Part shown: one piece after another, positions 1 to 8,918 of the stretch
How positions within the stretch are numbered: the first letter of the stretch is position 1
How the letters are laid out: each line of letters begins with the position of its first letter
Source of the DNA: Litoribrevibacter euphylliae
Lineage (GTDB): Bacteria > Pseudomonadota > Gammaproteobacteria > Pseudomonadales > Litoribrevibacteraceae
DNA: 64,000 nt
Direction of reading: 5' to 3'
Assembly: GCF_042646085.1 (NCBI RefSeq)
Contig: NZ_JBHRSZ010000004.1
Span: 310,001 to 374,000 of the forward strand
Notes under the pieces: model-generated
What the model saw: the letters and a program-made list of their open reading frames with translations, nothing else
Told to the model about the DNA's origin: nothing
Database searches by the model: none
Position numbers and translations under genes: made by a program

Positions 1-1230
1 TGTTCCTATGATAAATTTTTGGTTCGCAAGGAAGAGTGGTTAGCTGCTGAAGAAAAACATTGGCAGGAATTTGATAAGAAACTGGCTCAGGAAGAAACCT
101 GGATTCGCCAAGGGATCAAGGCTCGAAGAACACGAAATGAAGGGCGTGTGAGAGCGCTAAAAGCAATGAGGCAAGAGCGAAAAGAGCGTCGCACTCGTGT
201 CGGTAAAGCCGCGTTCTCTATTTCTTCGGCAGACCGCTCTGGCAAACTCGTGGCAGAACTAGAGTCGGTTTCTCATTCCTTTGGTGATCAAAAAATCTTA
301 GCTGATTTTAATTTTCTCCTGATGAGAGGAGATCGAGTTGGATTGATCGGCCCGAACGGAGTGGGCAAGAGTACCTTATTAAAAGTCATTCTTGGTCAGT
401 TAACGCCCGATGAGGGGCAGGTTCGGCTAGGCACCAAAATGGAAGTGGCCTATTTCGAGCAGCTCCGTAGTCAACTTGAGCTAGAGAAGAGTGTTATTGA
501 TAACGTCTCCGAGGGGCGTGAAAGTATCACCATTGGTGGTCAAGATAAGCATATTATTGGTTACTTAAACGAGTTCTTATTTACTCCTGAGCGTGCACGA
601 ACGCCAGTCAAGGCACTCTCTGGTGGCGAGAAAAACCGAGTGCTATTGGCTCGGTTATTCAGTCAGCCAGCGAATTTGTTGGTTCTGGATGAGCCTACCA
701 ATGACTTAGATATGGAGACTTTGGAGTTGCTCGAAGAGCTGCTGATGGATTTCGATGGCACCATTATTTTAGTGAGTCACGATAGATCCTTCCTGGATAA
801 TGTTGTTAGTAATTCATTGATTTTCCATGGAAATGGTGTGGTTGAAGAGATTGTAGGTGGCTTTAGCGACTGGCAAACCTCGGGTGGTAAGTTCAAGCAT
901 CTTGATGCGAAGAGTGCGTCTAAAAAGGAAAATAATCCGCCAAAGACCCAAGCAGCGAGCCTTCAGAATGCTCAACCTCCGGTTGAGAAAGCAAAGCCCA
1001 AGAAACTTAGTTACAAGCTTCAACGTGAGCTGGATTTGTTGCCGGATCAAATGGCAGAGCAAGAAGCAGTTGTGGAACAACTTCAGGAAGAAACTTCGGC
1101 TTCGGATTTTTACCAGCAAGATCATGAGTTGGTGACTCAGAAACTACAGAATTTGGCAGAAGAAGAGAGCAAACTTGAAGTCTTAATGGAACGCTGGGTT
1201 GAGCTTGAAGCGATGGCTGAAGGTGAGTAA
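1..1230 (+). CDS. uup: ABC-F family ATPase Uup, 3' part (5' end outside window)
   Basis: The reading frame is open from the first base, so the start codon lies upstream; about 409 codons are visible. What is present is the inter-domain linker, with the family-typical stretch WIRQGIKARRTRNEGRVRAL, then the second ABC domain. That domain has Walker A GPNGVGKST near base 349, the signature LSGGE near base 616 and Walker B LLVLDEPTNDLD. A Lys/Glu-rich C-terminal coiled coil follows. ABC-F proteins have no membrane part and act on ribosomes or nucleic acid; Uup is linked to ribosome function and to precise excision of transposons. The linker and C-terminal KLSYKLQRELD match Uup rather than EttA or YheS. 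A strong hairpin terminator follows the stop. Confidence 0.95.
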   Translation, partial: CSYDKFLVRKEEWLAAEEKHWQEFDKKLAQEETWIRQGIKARRTRNEGRVRALKAMRQERKERRTRVGKAAFSISSADRSGKLVAELESVSHSFGDQKILADFNFLLMRGDRVGLIGPNGVGKSTLLKVILGQLTPDEGQVRLGTKMEVAYFEQLRSQLELEKSVIDNVSEGRESITIGGQDKHIIGYLNEFLFTPERARTPVKALSGGEKNRVLLARLFSQPANLLVLDEPTNDLDMETLELLEELLMDFDGTIILVSHDRSFLDNVVSNSLIFHGNGVVEEIVGGFSDWQTSGGKFKHLDAKSASKKENNPPKTQAASLQNAQPPVEKAKPKKLSYKLQRELDLLPDQMAEQEAVVEQLQEETSASDFYQQDHELVTQKLQNLAEEESKLEVLMERWVELEAMAEGE

Positions 1231-1258
1231 CTGATTAACTTCAACAGCGGTACGTGAT

Positions 1259-1300
1259 AAAAATGCCCGTCAACTTGGAGTGAAGTTACGGGCATTTTTT
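1259..1300. terminator. Bidirectional intrinsic terminator between uup and the UspA-like gene
   Basis: Arms AAAATGCCCGT and ACGGGCATTTT surround a loop of about 15 nt, with A-run and T-run on either side. It lies between two convergent genes and can serve both. Confidence 0.85.
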
Positions 1301-1337
1301 GATGCTATATATATGGTCGTTTTGTTGGCGCGAATAC

Positions 1338-1766
1338 TTAAATTCGAACCGCTAATACATCGTATTCAGCATGATGAATGACATCAGATGCATGTGAGCC
1401 CAACAGTAACGCCAAGCCGTGACGACCATGGCTGCCTACGATGACCAGATCTGCATTAATCTCTTTTGCTTTTCTGTGGACTTCTGCATTCACTGAACCT
1501 ACCACCACATCGGTTTCAACGGCTTCTAATTCGGTTTTATTGATCAATTGCTTAAGGTTGGTTTTCGCGTGATCAATTAACTGTTCCTGAATTTCAACGA
1601 CGTCAAAGGGAATGTCTCCGCCAAAAGCGAAAGCGAAAGGCTCGATGGTATGTAGAACATGAACTTTTGAACCAAAGGTTTTTACAAAGGTCTTTGCTGG
1701 TTCGATGATTTTTTCTGATTCTTCAGAAAGATCTACCGCAAGTAAAATGGTTGAATAGGTGGTCAT
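1338..1766 (-). CDS. Universal stress protein, UspA family
   Basis: This 142-residue single-domain protein has the family's length. It begins MTTYSTILLAVDLS, the first beta strand with its conserved Asp, and has a C-terminal nucleotide-loop-like stretch GSHGRHGLALLLGSHAS followed by DVLAVRI. The loop resembles G-x2-G-x9-G-(S/T), but I count only eight residues between the second and third Gly, so ATP binding is not assured. UspA proteins are cytoplasmic and are induced by starvation, oxidative or respiratory stress. The gene is monocistronic and converges on uup. I did not find a convincing FNR box upstream; a half-matching TTGAT site at 1939 was rejected. Confidence 0.9.
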   Translation of the reverse strand: MTTYSTILLAVDLSEESEKIIEPAKTFVKTFGSKVHVLHTIEPFAFAFGGDIPFDVVEIQEQLIDHAKTNLKQLINKTELEAVETDVVVGSVNAEVHRKAKEINADLVIVGSHGRHGLALLLGSHASDVIHHAEYDVLAVRI

Positions 1767-2041
1767 ACTAAACTCCTTTGATTTGAAACCTTGGTGTCAG
1801 TTTCACCGGATTATGCGCTTAAACTATGCTCACTGCATAACAGGTTATACTGGGTTAATGGATAATTTCTTAACCTATCGGTAAATAATTTTCGTAGACC
1901 ATTTCCTTTGTCTATGATCTTATTATTGAAGTAAGTACTTGATCTTTCAACCTTAATAACTAGGGCGTCGATGTTGTTTAATTGGTGTAGGTCAATGTAG
2001 TTGAAGAAAGTTTGGTAAGAATGATTTGAATGGGTGAATGA

Positions 2042-2605
2042 ATGCAAGTCTGGATGGTCGGGGTTGGTTTGGCATTTTTGATGATCGTAGGCTCGATCTT
2101 ATGGATTATGCCTTCGAAACGGGATCGTAGAATCGCGAAACTACGCCAAGCAGCCATATTACGGGGCATTAAAGTTAAGTTGATGAAATATCCCATGATC
2201 AATTTATCTGGGCGTGTTGAAGAAGGGGTTATTGATGCCGCAGCCTATGCTTTCAAAGGCATCGATGAAGAAGAAATCACTGCCGGGTGGATGTTAATCA
2301 AGAGCTATCAGTCTTCCGCCGAACAAGAGTCTGATAGCGCTGCTCCCGAAGGCTGGGCTTGGTACATAAATCAACAAGCGCTTTCGGATGATATCATGAG
2401 TCATGTGGAATCTTTTTTGCGGAAACATTCAGAGCAAGTTCAAGCCCTTTCTGTGATGACTGGGAGTATTACGATTGGGTGGAATGAACAAGGTGATATT
2501 TCAGAATTGGATGGTTTTGAACTTTGGGTAAAAGAACTTCGTCAATTATTAACGGTTTATTTTAAACGTCTTAAAGACGAGAGAGTGGAAAATATCGGGG
2601 AGTAA
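2042..2605 (+). CDS. Conserved membrane-anchored protein of unknown function, upstream of ppnN
   Basis: This 187-residue protein has one N-terminal transmembrane helix (about residues 4-23), followed by a basic stop-transfer PSKRDRRIAKLR and a soluble domain of about 160 residues, probably cytoplasmic. I recognise no catalytic motif or named domain. It starts at the ATG at 2042 and ends 62 bp before ppnN on the same strand, so the two may be co-transcribed. From memory, similar short anchored proteins sit beside ppnN in other marine gammaproteobacteria; this was not checked. The function is unknown. Confidence 0.75.
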   Translation: MQVWMVGVGLAFLMIVGSILWIMPSKRDRRIAKLRQAAILRGIKVKLMKYPMINLSGRVEEGVIDAAAYAFKGIDEEEITAGWMLIKSYQSSAEQESDSAAPEGWAWYINQQALSDDIMSHVESFLRKHSEQVQALSVMTGSITIGWNEQGDISELDGFELWVKELRQLLTVYFKRLKDERVENIGE

Positions 2606-2667
2606 AGAATTAAATCTCTTGATCCTCAACTAGAATTATAAATGGAATTACTGGCAAGGAGTGCGAT

Positions 2668-4053
2668 ATGCCATCAGAAGTAATTGATTATTCAGTATTG
2701 TCGCCAGTCGGCAGCTTGGACGTTCTGTCTATCAAAGAAATTAATAAACTCAGTGGATTAAACAAAGGTAAGCTTTACGAAATGTTTCGGCGTTGTTCGT
2801 TGGCTGTAATGAACAGCGGAATTGATAACGACGATATTGAGCAATTGGAAAACCAGTATTTAGACTTTGAAATCAGCATTGTTCCTCAAGCTCGTGGTGC
2901 ATGTATTGCGGTACAAAATGCCCCAGCAAGAGCCTTTGTTGATGGAAAAATGATCCAAGGGGTGAAGGAAAATTTGTTCTCGGTACTGCGAGACATTATT
3001 CATTTAAGTAGCCAGCTGGACTTAGACGCGTTGAATGAAATTGGCTGTGGGCCTATGGTCACCGAAGCTGTTTTTCACACGCTTCGCCAAGCTAATGCGC
3101 TACAAGCTCGGGTTGATCCCAATATCATTGTTTGTTGGGGTGGACACTCCATCAGTGAACATGAATACGATTACACTAAGGAAGTGGGTTATCAATTAGG
3201 TTTGAGAGGCTTTGATATTTGTACTGGCTGTGGGCCAGGCGCAATGAAGGGGCCAATGAAAGGCGCCAGTGTGGCGCATGTAAAACAGCGGATAAAACAC
3301 CCTCGCTACATTGGGCTAACCGAGCCGGGCATCATAGCAGCGGAATCACCTAATCCAATCGTAAATGAATTAATTATTCTCCCTGATATCGAAAAACGTT
3401 TAGAGGCGTTCGTTAGGTTAGGGCACGGTATTGTGGTCTTTCCTGGTGGTGCTGGCACCGCAGAAGAAATTTTGTATCTGCTTGGTGTCTTAATGGGGAA
3501 TAAGCACGGTGCTGAGATTCCTGTTTATTTCACTGCTCCGAAAGAGTCGGCGGATTATTTTCAGCAAATAGACGCGTTTATTGGCGATACCTTAGGGCCT
3601 GAGGCGCAAGCGCTTTATGAGATCATCATTGATGACCCGGAAAAAGTCGCAATTGAGTTGCGTTCGCGCATGTCTGAAGTGAAGGCAAACCGAAAGGATC
3701 GTAAAGATGCATACTATTTTAATTGGATGCTAGAAATCGATTCTATTTTTCAGGAGCCTTTTACTCCAACTCACAAAACCATGTCGGAATTGAGTTTGGA
3801 TACCGATTTGCCACCGCACATATTGGCCTCTCAATTACGACGAGCGATGTCTGGAATTGTGGCGGGTAATGTAAAGGAGCAGGGGATTTCTGAAATCCAT
3901 AAGTACGGTCCGTTTAAATTGCACGGTGAATCTAATTTGATGAAGAAGTTGGATACTTTGCTGGCTTCGTTTGTTCATCAAAAACGTATGAAATTACCGG
4001 GTAGTAAATACGTACCTTGTTATGAAGTCGTAACGGAACCTGTTACCAGTTAA
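2668..4053 (+). CDS. ppnN: Pyrimidine/purine nucleotide 5'-monophosphate nucleosidase (YgdH/PpnN)
   Basis: This 461-residue protein is co-linear with E. coli PpnN (about 454). PpnN hydrolyses the N-glycosidic bond of nucleoside monophosphates, giving free base and ribose 5-phosphate, and in E. coli is stimulated by (p)ppGpp. Diagnostic motifs are VCWGGHSISEHEYDYTKEVG, CTGCGPGAMKGPMKGA and the LOG-family phosphate/ribose loop FPGGAGTAEEILYLLG. The C-terminal half has the family-typical MKLPGSKYVPCYEV. The N-terminal regulatory segment opens with LSPVGSLDVLS. The ATG at 2668 follows AAGGAG. A strong terminator follows the stop and the gene converges on fnr. Confidence 0.95.
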   Translation: MPSEVIDYSVLSPVGSLDVLSIKEINKLSGLNKGKLYEMFRRCSLAVMNSGIDNDDIEQLENQYLDFEISIVPQARGACIAVQNAPARAFVDGKMIQGVKENLFSVLRDIIHLSSQLDLDALNEIGCGPMVTEAVFHTLRQANALQARVDPNIIVCWGGHSISEHEYDYTKEVGYQLGLRGFDICTGCGPGAMKGPMKGASVAHVKQRIKHPRYIGLTEPGIIAAESPNPIVNELIILPDIEKRLEAFVRLGHGIVVFPGGAGTAEEILYLLGVLMGNKHGAEIPVYFTAPKESADYFQQIDAFIGDTLGPEAQALYEIIIDDPEKVAIELRSRMSEVKANRKDRKDAYYFNWMLEIDSIFQEPFTPTHKTMSELSLDTDLPPHILASQLRRAMSGIVAGNVKEQGISEIHKYGPFKLHGESNLMKKLDTLLASFVHQKRMKLPGSKYVPCYEVVTEPVTS

Positions 4054-4068
4054 TGATGTAATCACAGA

Positions 4069-4104
4069 AACCAAAAGGCCCAGCATTTGCTGGGCCTTTT
4101 GGTT
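4069..4104. terminator. Bidirectional terminator between ppnN and fnr
   Basis: A long perfect stem has arms AACCAAAAGGCCCAGCA and TGCTGGGCCTTTTGGTT with a minimal loop, between two convergent genes. Confidence 0.85.
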
Positions 4105-4120
4105 AATGAAAGAAAATATA

Positions 4121-4900
4121 TTAGCCGACGACTCGCTTGCCACATGCGCTGGCGGTACCGTCTTGAAGGTCTGCCAGTTCGTATAGGCCTGCGATATCAA
4201 TCAGTTCAATATCACGGCTGCTGTCTAGGAAGCGAATAAGTTCTTTTTGCTGGAACTTACTGAAAATACGGCTAACGGTTTCTACCGCAAGACCAAGGAA
4301 GTTACCTAGATCGTTTCTGGACATGGTCAAACGGAAACGAGATGCAGAATAACCACGACGATGGAAACGTTCCGATACAGACACCAAGAAGGTAGCCAAG
4401 CGTTGTTCGGATGTTTTCTTACTAAGCAGTAACATCATTTGCTGGTCTTCGGAAATTTCTTGGCTCATGCTCTGAAGAACCTGATCTCTAAGTTCGGGGA
4501 GATCATCAGCAAGTGCATCCAAACTGTCGTATGGAATATCACATACCGTGGTTGTCTCTAGTGCAACGGTAGTAATTGGATATTTCTTATTGAATAGTCC
4601 GTTAAGGCCAATCATTTCACCGGCAAAATGGAAACCGACAATTTGTTCTTCACCGGACGGGCTGGTAATAAAACTCTTCACGCTGCCTGAACGGATGGCT
4701 AGAACTGAGTGAAAATCGTCACCTTGGCGCCATAGGGTCTGACCCTTTTGGTACGGTCGTCCTCGTTTGATGATGGCGTCTAAACGGTCAATGTCTTGTT
4801 CGTGAAGTGACAGTGGTAGACAAAGTGAGCTTAGGGAGCAATCCTGGCAGCTAACTGCGGTACCGCATCCTTTGACGCTGGAAAATTTGTTCTGAGGCAT
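4121..4900 (-). CDS. fnr: FNR/Anr-type oxygen-sensing transcription regulator
   Basis: This 259-residue CRP/FNR-family protein has the Cys set needed for an oxygen-labile 4Fe-4S cluster: Cys18, Cys21 and Cys27 (SCQDCSLSSLC) and an internal Cys120. An effector-like beta roll is followed by a dimer helix and a C-terminal helix-turn-helix. The recognition helix reads VETVSRIF, the E--SR pattern of FNR that reads TTGAT half-sites. FNR controls the switch to microaerobic and anaerobic metabolism. Its place at the end of the cbb3 assembly cluster is the classical arrangement of anr in pseudomonads, although no hemN lies between. I saw no autoregulatory TTGAT-N4-ATCAA site in the 187 bp upstream. 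Confidence 0.95.
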   Translation of the reverse strand: MPQNKFSSVKGCGTAVSCQDCSLSSLCLPLSLHEQDIDRLDAIIKRGRPYQKGQTLWRQGDDFHSVLAIRSGSVKSFITSPSGEEQIVGFHFAGEMIGLNGLFNKKYPITTVALETTTVCDIPYDSLDALADDLPELRDQVLQSMSQEISEDQQMMLLLSKKTSEQRLATFLVSVSERFHRRGYSASRFRLTMSRNDLGNFLGLAVETVSRIFSKFQQKELIRFLDSSRDIELIDIAGLYELADLQDGTASACGKRVVG

Positions 4901-5087
4901 AGTTCAGTGTCCGATTAAGTTTGCCAATTTATATCACAGCTTCTCCATTCTTTAAAGCACGTTTATGGTGCGTTTACAGAAAAGTAACCAAAAGGTCAGC
5001 ATGTGATATGGCTTCGTTCTAACGTGATAAATCCCTACCTTAATAATCTACAGTATAGGTGTTACTAAGTGATGTAGTTTTAAATAC

Positions 5088-6083
5088 TCAGTGGTTCATT
5101 TTAGAGTGGTCCATCTCTGAATGATCCATATGAGAGTGATCCTGTTTCCTAGTGTCTGACGACATATCAGTATGATCCATCTGTGAGCGGTTCATACCGG
5201 AGTGATCCATTTGAGAGTGATCCATCGTAGAGTGATCTACCTGTGATTCCGTTTGCATGGCACTGTGGTCATGCATCGAATGGCCTTCATGATTACTGGT
5301 GTTGCTGGAATCATGATTTTCATGGTCACTATGGTTTGTATGGTCACCGTGGTTTGAATGGCTACTATGGTTCATATGGTTGTTATGGCTCGAATGATCA
5401 CCGTGACCAAGTAAGTGCTGACTGTTGCCCCAGATAATCCAAGCGCCCATCAGGATCATCATAATGGCAGCAAGATTACGTACGTTTTTATTTCGTATGA
5501 TGTTGCTTAATTGTGATGCCAGAAGCCCTGTTGCCAGCATTGTCGGTAGAGTACCTAAACCGAATGCAGCCATAACCATCGCCGAACTCGTAGGGGACGC
5601 GTTCGCTGAGGCCAAAACAAGCGTGCTATAGACAAGGCCGCAAGGAAGCCATCCCCAGAGTAATCCTAGAAACAGAGACTTTTTAATAGTATCTGCAGGC
5701 AAGAAAGGCTTAGTCAGAGGTTGGATGTGTTTCCAAACCCATTGTCCGGGTTTTTCAATTTTTGTGATGGCCCGAGACCAGTCGGCCACATATAGACCCA
5801 TAAGAATAATAAAAATACCCGCGACTAGGCGGAGAATCATGCCAATGGTGGGGGATAGGTTGGTAAGTAATGAACTCGCTAAACCTACGATCAGTCCGAT
5901 CAGTGTATAGCTGCTGATTCTGCCTAGATTAAAACTTAGGTTTTTAATGAATCGTTCAACTAAGCTGCCTTGAGAGTTAAGGCCGAATGTGCCGGTAATT
6001 CCGCCGCACATACCGATGCAGTGTGCACCGCCAAGTAATCCAATTAAGAAGGCTGCAGTGAATGATAAGGTTTCTACGGTCAT
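5088..6083 (-). CDS. TauE/SafE-like membrane protein of the cco assembly cluster with a His/Met-rich C-terminal tail
   Basis: The first about 225 of 331 residues form a six-helix membrane protein of the COG2836 type (sulfite exporter TauE/SafE-like). It carries the typical GGAHCIGMCGGI in the first helix. Relatives lie next to ccoS in many proteobacteria and are thought to take part in metal handling for cytochrome oxidase. Residues 226-331 are unusual: a tail of 106 residues with 24 His and 11 Met, built mainly from NH/DH/SH doublets and then SxMDH units. Such tails normally bind Cu or Ni, which fits the neighbouring copper ATPase. The family usually ends soon after the last helix, so the tail is an extension. 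Which metal it binds, and its side of the membrane, are not shown by the sequence. Confidence 0.85.
   Translation of the reverse strand: MTVETLSFTAAFLIGLLGGAHCIGMCGGITGTFGLNSQGSLVERFIKNLSFNLGRISSYTLIGLIVGLASSLLTNLSPTIGMILRLVAGIFIILMGLYVADWSRAITKIEKPGQWVWKHIQPLTKPFLPADTIKKSLFLGLLWGWLPCGLVYSTLVLASANASPTSSAMVMAAFGLGTLPTMLATGLLASQLSNIIRNKNVRNLAAIMMILMGAWIIWGNSQHLLGHGDHSSHNNHMNHSSHSNHGDHTNHSDHENHDSSNTSNHEGHSMHDHSAMQTESQVDHSTMDHSQMDHSGMNRSQMDHTDMSSDTRKQDHSHMDHSEMDHSKMNH
5091..5408 (-). repeat. Imperfect short tandem repeats coding the His/Met-rich tail
   Basis: About 320 bp contain imperfect 9-15 bp units. On the plus strand variants of GAGTGATCCAT recur, for example near 5115, 5160, 5200, 5213 and 5225. 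They stay in frame inside the TauE-like gene and code for (S)xMDH or NHxxH units. This is coding repeat expansion, not a CRISPR array. Confidence 0.75.
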
Positions 6084-6186
6084 AAAGTACGTCTAAATAA
6101 GTGCTGTTTGTCGGTGCTTGTTTTAAAAGCAGTGCCTTGAAATTGTGTTACGTGCAAATTTCAAAGCATCTCATTATCTTTATGCG

Positions 6187-6393
6187 TTAGTTATTTTCTT
6201 GGTTATTTGATTCTTGCTTCTTGATTGGTTTTGCGTCATCCGGCATCAGATCTTCGTCATCATCGAAAAGTATCTTATGAGCCGGTGTCTCCATATCGTC
6301 AAATTGACCGCTTTTGATATTCCATACCAGTGTGATCACGGCAATAGTTAAAAAGATGATGGATATCGGAATAAGAAAAAGAATACTGTCCAC
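6187..6393 (-). CDS. ccoS: cbb3 oxidase maturation protein CcoS
   Basis: This small membrane protein of 68 residues has one N-terminal helix (SILFLIPISIIFLTIAVITL) followed by the CcoS hallmark SGQFDD(M/L)ETPA and an acidic tail. CcoS is needed for cofactor insertion into the cbb3 oxidase and works with the CcoI copper pump. I place the start at GTG 6393: its product begins VDSILFLIP like CcoS proteins, and a GAGG stands about 7 bp upstream. A TTG at 6405 is possible but would add only four residues. The start lies 12 bp after the ccoI stop, so the two are translationally close. Confidence 0.9.
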   Translation of the reverse strand: MDSILFLIPISIIFLTIAVITLVWNIKSGQFDDMETPAHKILFDDDEDLMPDDAKPIKKQESNNQENN

Positions 6394-6405
6394 GGAGAAC
6401 CTCAA

Positions 6406-8808
6406 TCATATATTTCTAAGGCGTAATGCATTCAGCACAACGACTAAAGAGCTTGCTGACATTCCGATTGCAGCAGCCCAAGGGGGGATGTAACCCGTTG
6501 CCGCTAATGGCAGGGCGACCAAATTATACACTAATGCCCAAGTTAGATTCTGCTTAATTATTTTTCGGCAATGATTAGCGATCTTGAATGCCTTGTTGAT
6601 GGCACTAAGTTGGCCATTCATTAAAATCATGTCGGACTTGGTTTTAGCCAAATCTGTGGCTTCGTTCATCGCAATGGAGATACCTGCGGATGCAAGTACT
6701 GGAATGTCGTTGATTCCGTCACCGATCATGAGTGTGTGCTTTTGCTCTTGGTGCAGTTTAGATAATTGATCTAACTTTCCTTGAGGGGTAAGGCCTGAAT
6801 GAATGTCCTCAATGCCTAATTTCTCTGCCATGAATTTAGCTGATTGAGAGCGATCACCGGTGAGCATGTGCACGCCAAGGTTTTCACGCTTTAATTGGTC
6901 CAGTGTTTCTTTGGCATCAGAGCGAAGTGTGTCTTGGACTTTAAACAGTGCAATGAGTTGTGTATTGGATGCGAGTACGACCCAGTTATCTTCATCAGGC
7001 AATAGCACTTCGTTAAGGTTTGTATGGTTCTGAATAAATTCGCTGTGACCAATGTAATAAGTAGTACCGTCCAGTTCGCCGCTTAAACCGCCGCCGGGAG
7101 TGATTTCGACATGTTGAGCCGGATTCGTAGAGGTCGATGAAGATGTAGTTGGAAATGCTCTTGCAATTGGGTGCTCTGATGTAGCTTCCAGACGTGAGGC
7201 TAAGCTCAGAGCCTCTTGTTCTGAAATATCGGCCGGAATCTGAACTTCGGCAATGGAGAGCTTGCCTTCTGTTAGTGTTCCAGTTTTGTCGAATAACACA
7301 TCTGTGGTGGTTGGAAGTGTTTCAAGCACGTGGGTGCTGGTGATAACCAATCCAGAACGCTTTAATGATGAGGTTGCAGCCGTGATGGCTGTCGGTGTGG
7401 CTAATGAGAGTGCACATGGGCAGGTGACTACCAGTACGGATAGGGCAATCCAAAAGGCTTTTTCTGGATCAATAAACATCCAGGCTCCCCAAACACTTAC
7501 CGCTGTAATCAGTACTGCTGCTACGAAGCGGCTGGCAATCGTATCAGCAATGCGGGCAATGCGAGGTTTGGACGATTCAGCCTTGTTCATCAATTCCACC
7601 ACTAGATTCAGGGTGTTCTGATGTCCGATCGTGGTGATCTCAATTTCTATAGGGTGGTCAAGGCAAACGGTTCCACCCATCACTGAGTCGCCCATACTTT
7701 TTCTGACCGGTAGGTACTCACCTGTTAATGCTGACTCATCAATGTCTGCCGTGCCCTCAATGACTTTGGCATCAGACGGAATGGTATGGCCTGCTTTCAC
7801 CAAGACCTTATCGCCTACTGCAATCTGCTCGGTTGGCGTTACTCGGTATTCGCCCTCTCGATACACGAGTGTGGAGTTGGGCATTAAACCGATTAGGTCG
7901 TTGGTGACTTGCGAATTCTGGTGCCGGACCTTCATTTCAAAATAGCGGCCCAACAACAAGAAGAAGGTAAACATACAGACAGAGTCAAAATACACTTCGC
8001 CAGCACCATTAAATGTGGCCCAAATACTGGCAGAATAAGCCAGGGCAATGGCAATAGACACTGGTACATCCATGGTAAGGTGTTTGGTCTTTAAGTCGCG
8101 AACAGCTGCGTTGAAGAACGGGAAGGCGGAGTAGATAACAACGGGGGTCGTTAGAAAGAGGCTGGCCCAACGGATGAAGGCTTCATAGGAGCTGTCGATA
8201 CCAGTGTAATGACCAAAATAGAGTGCGTTGGCCATCATCATGACCTGCATCATACCGATACCGGCAATACCAAGGCGGATTAATGCGGTATGACTTTCTT
8301 TCTGTTGTTCCTGTGCAGCACGATTGGCTTTCCAGGGTTCTGCATGATAGCCAATAGCATCAATCGCAAAGAACAAATCGCTAAGCTTTAGTGTATTGGT
8401 GTCCCAGGTGATGGTTGCTCTGTGGGTACTGAGATTGACGCGAACATCCTCAATACCGGAGATGCGCTCCAAGTGTTTTTCAATCAACCACACACAGGCA
8501 GCACAGGTGATGCCTTTTATGAGTAGAGTGGCTGATGCGAGATTGTCTTCATAGGAGCAGAATTTTTGCTGAACACTTGGCTCATCATAGAGCGCGTATT
8601 TTTCTTGTTGATCTGATAGGTCACTGGCCTGTTCGGCTTTTTCCGTTCGGAATTGATAATAATTTTCCAGGCCTGCCCCTGAGATGGTAAGCGCCACGGC
8701 TTGGCAGCCTATGCAACAAAAGGCTCTTGACTGATCATCAATGTCAGATGTGATATCCAGGTTTTCAGGAATGGACTCCCCGCAGTGATAACAACTTTGG
8801 CTTTGCAT
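6406..8808 (-). CDS. ccoI: Copper-translocating P-type ATPase CcoI/FixI
   Basis: This 800-residue P1B-type ATPase exports or delivers Cu for the CuB site of cbb3 oxidase. In order there is an N-terminal Cys-rich segment (CYHCG at 6-10, FCCIGC at 30-35), an HMA domain with GITCAAC (99-105, Cys102 and Cys105), membrane helices and TGE in the actuator domain (about 362-364). These are followed by the CPC metal site (463-465), the phosphorylated DKTGTLTEG (507 onward), SEHP (about 544-547) and GDGINDIP (696-703). The extra Cys pair before the HMA domain is usual for the FixI branch. All catalytic residues are present. It sits between ccoH and ccoS, and its TGA lies just before the ccoS ribosome-binding site. 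Confidence 0.95.
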   Translation of the reverse strand: MQSQSCYHCGESIPENLDITSDIDDQSRAFCCIGCQAVALTISGAGLENYYQFRTEKAEQASDLSDQQEKYALYDEPSVQQKFCSYEDNLASATLLIKGITCAACVWLIEKHLERISGIEDVRVNLSTHRATITWDTNTLKLSDLFFAIDAIGYHAEPWKANRAAQEQQKESHTALIRLGIAGIGMMQVMMMANALYFGHYTGIDSSYEAFIRWASLFLTTPVVIYSAFPFFNAAVRDLKTKHLTMDVPVSIAIALAYSASIWATFNGAGEVYFDSVCMFTFFLLLGRYFEMKVRHQNSQVTNDLIGLMPNSTLVYREGEYRVTPTEQIAVGDKVLVKAGHTIPSDAKVIEGTADIDESALTGEYLPVRKSMGDSVMGGTVCLDHPIEIEITTIGHQNTLNLVVELMNKAESSKPRIARIADTIASRFVAAVLITAVSVWGAWMFIDPEKAFWIALSVLVVTCPCALSLATPTAITAATSSLKRSGLVITSTHVLETLPTTTDVLFDKTGTLTEGKLSIAEVQIPADISEQEALSLASRLEATSEHPIARAFPTTSSSTSTNPAQHVEITPGGGLSGELDGTTYYIGHSEFIQNHTNLNEVLLPDEDNWVVLASNTQLIALFKVQDTLRSDAKETLDQLKRENLGVHMLTGDRSQSAKFMAEKLGIEDIHSGLTPQGKLDQLSKLHQEQKHTLMIGDGINDIPVLASAGISIAMNEATDLAKTKSDMILMNGQLSAINKAFKIANHCRKIIKQNLTWALVYNLVALPLAATGYIPPWAAAIGMSASSLVVVLNALRLRNI

Positions 8809-8918
8809 AGTTTAAATCTGCTGATAGATGCAGAGTTAGCTCTGCTCTGGATATAACCCATTGGGACTACAAACGTCGTTGATGTCTTAGCCCCAATGAG
8901 GTGCTTATTGGGTTGAAT

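Noticed and set aside
1939..1950. TTGATCTTTCAA as an FNR box near the UspA-like gene
   Set aside because: The right half does not match ATCAA at the required 4-bp spacing.
5091..5408. Array-like short repeats resembling a CRISPR or minisatellite
   Set aside because: Units are 9-15 bp, imperfect, in frame and inside a coding sequence; there are no spacers or cas genes.
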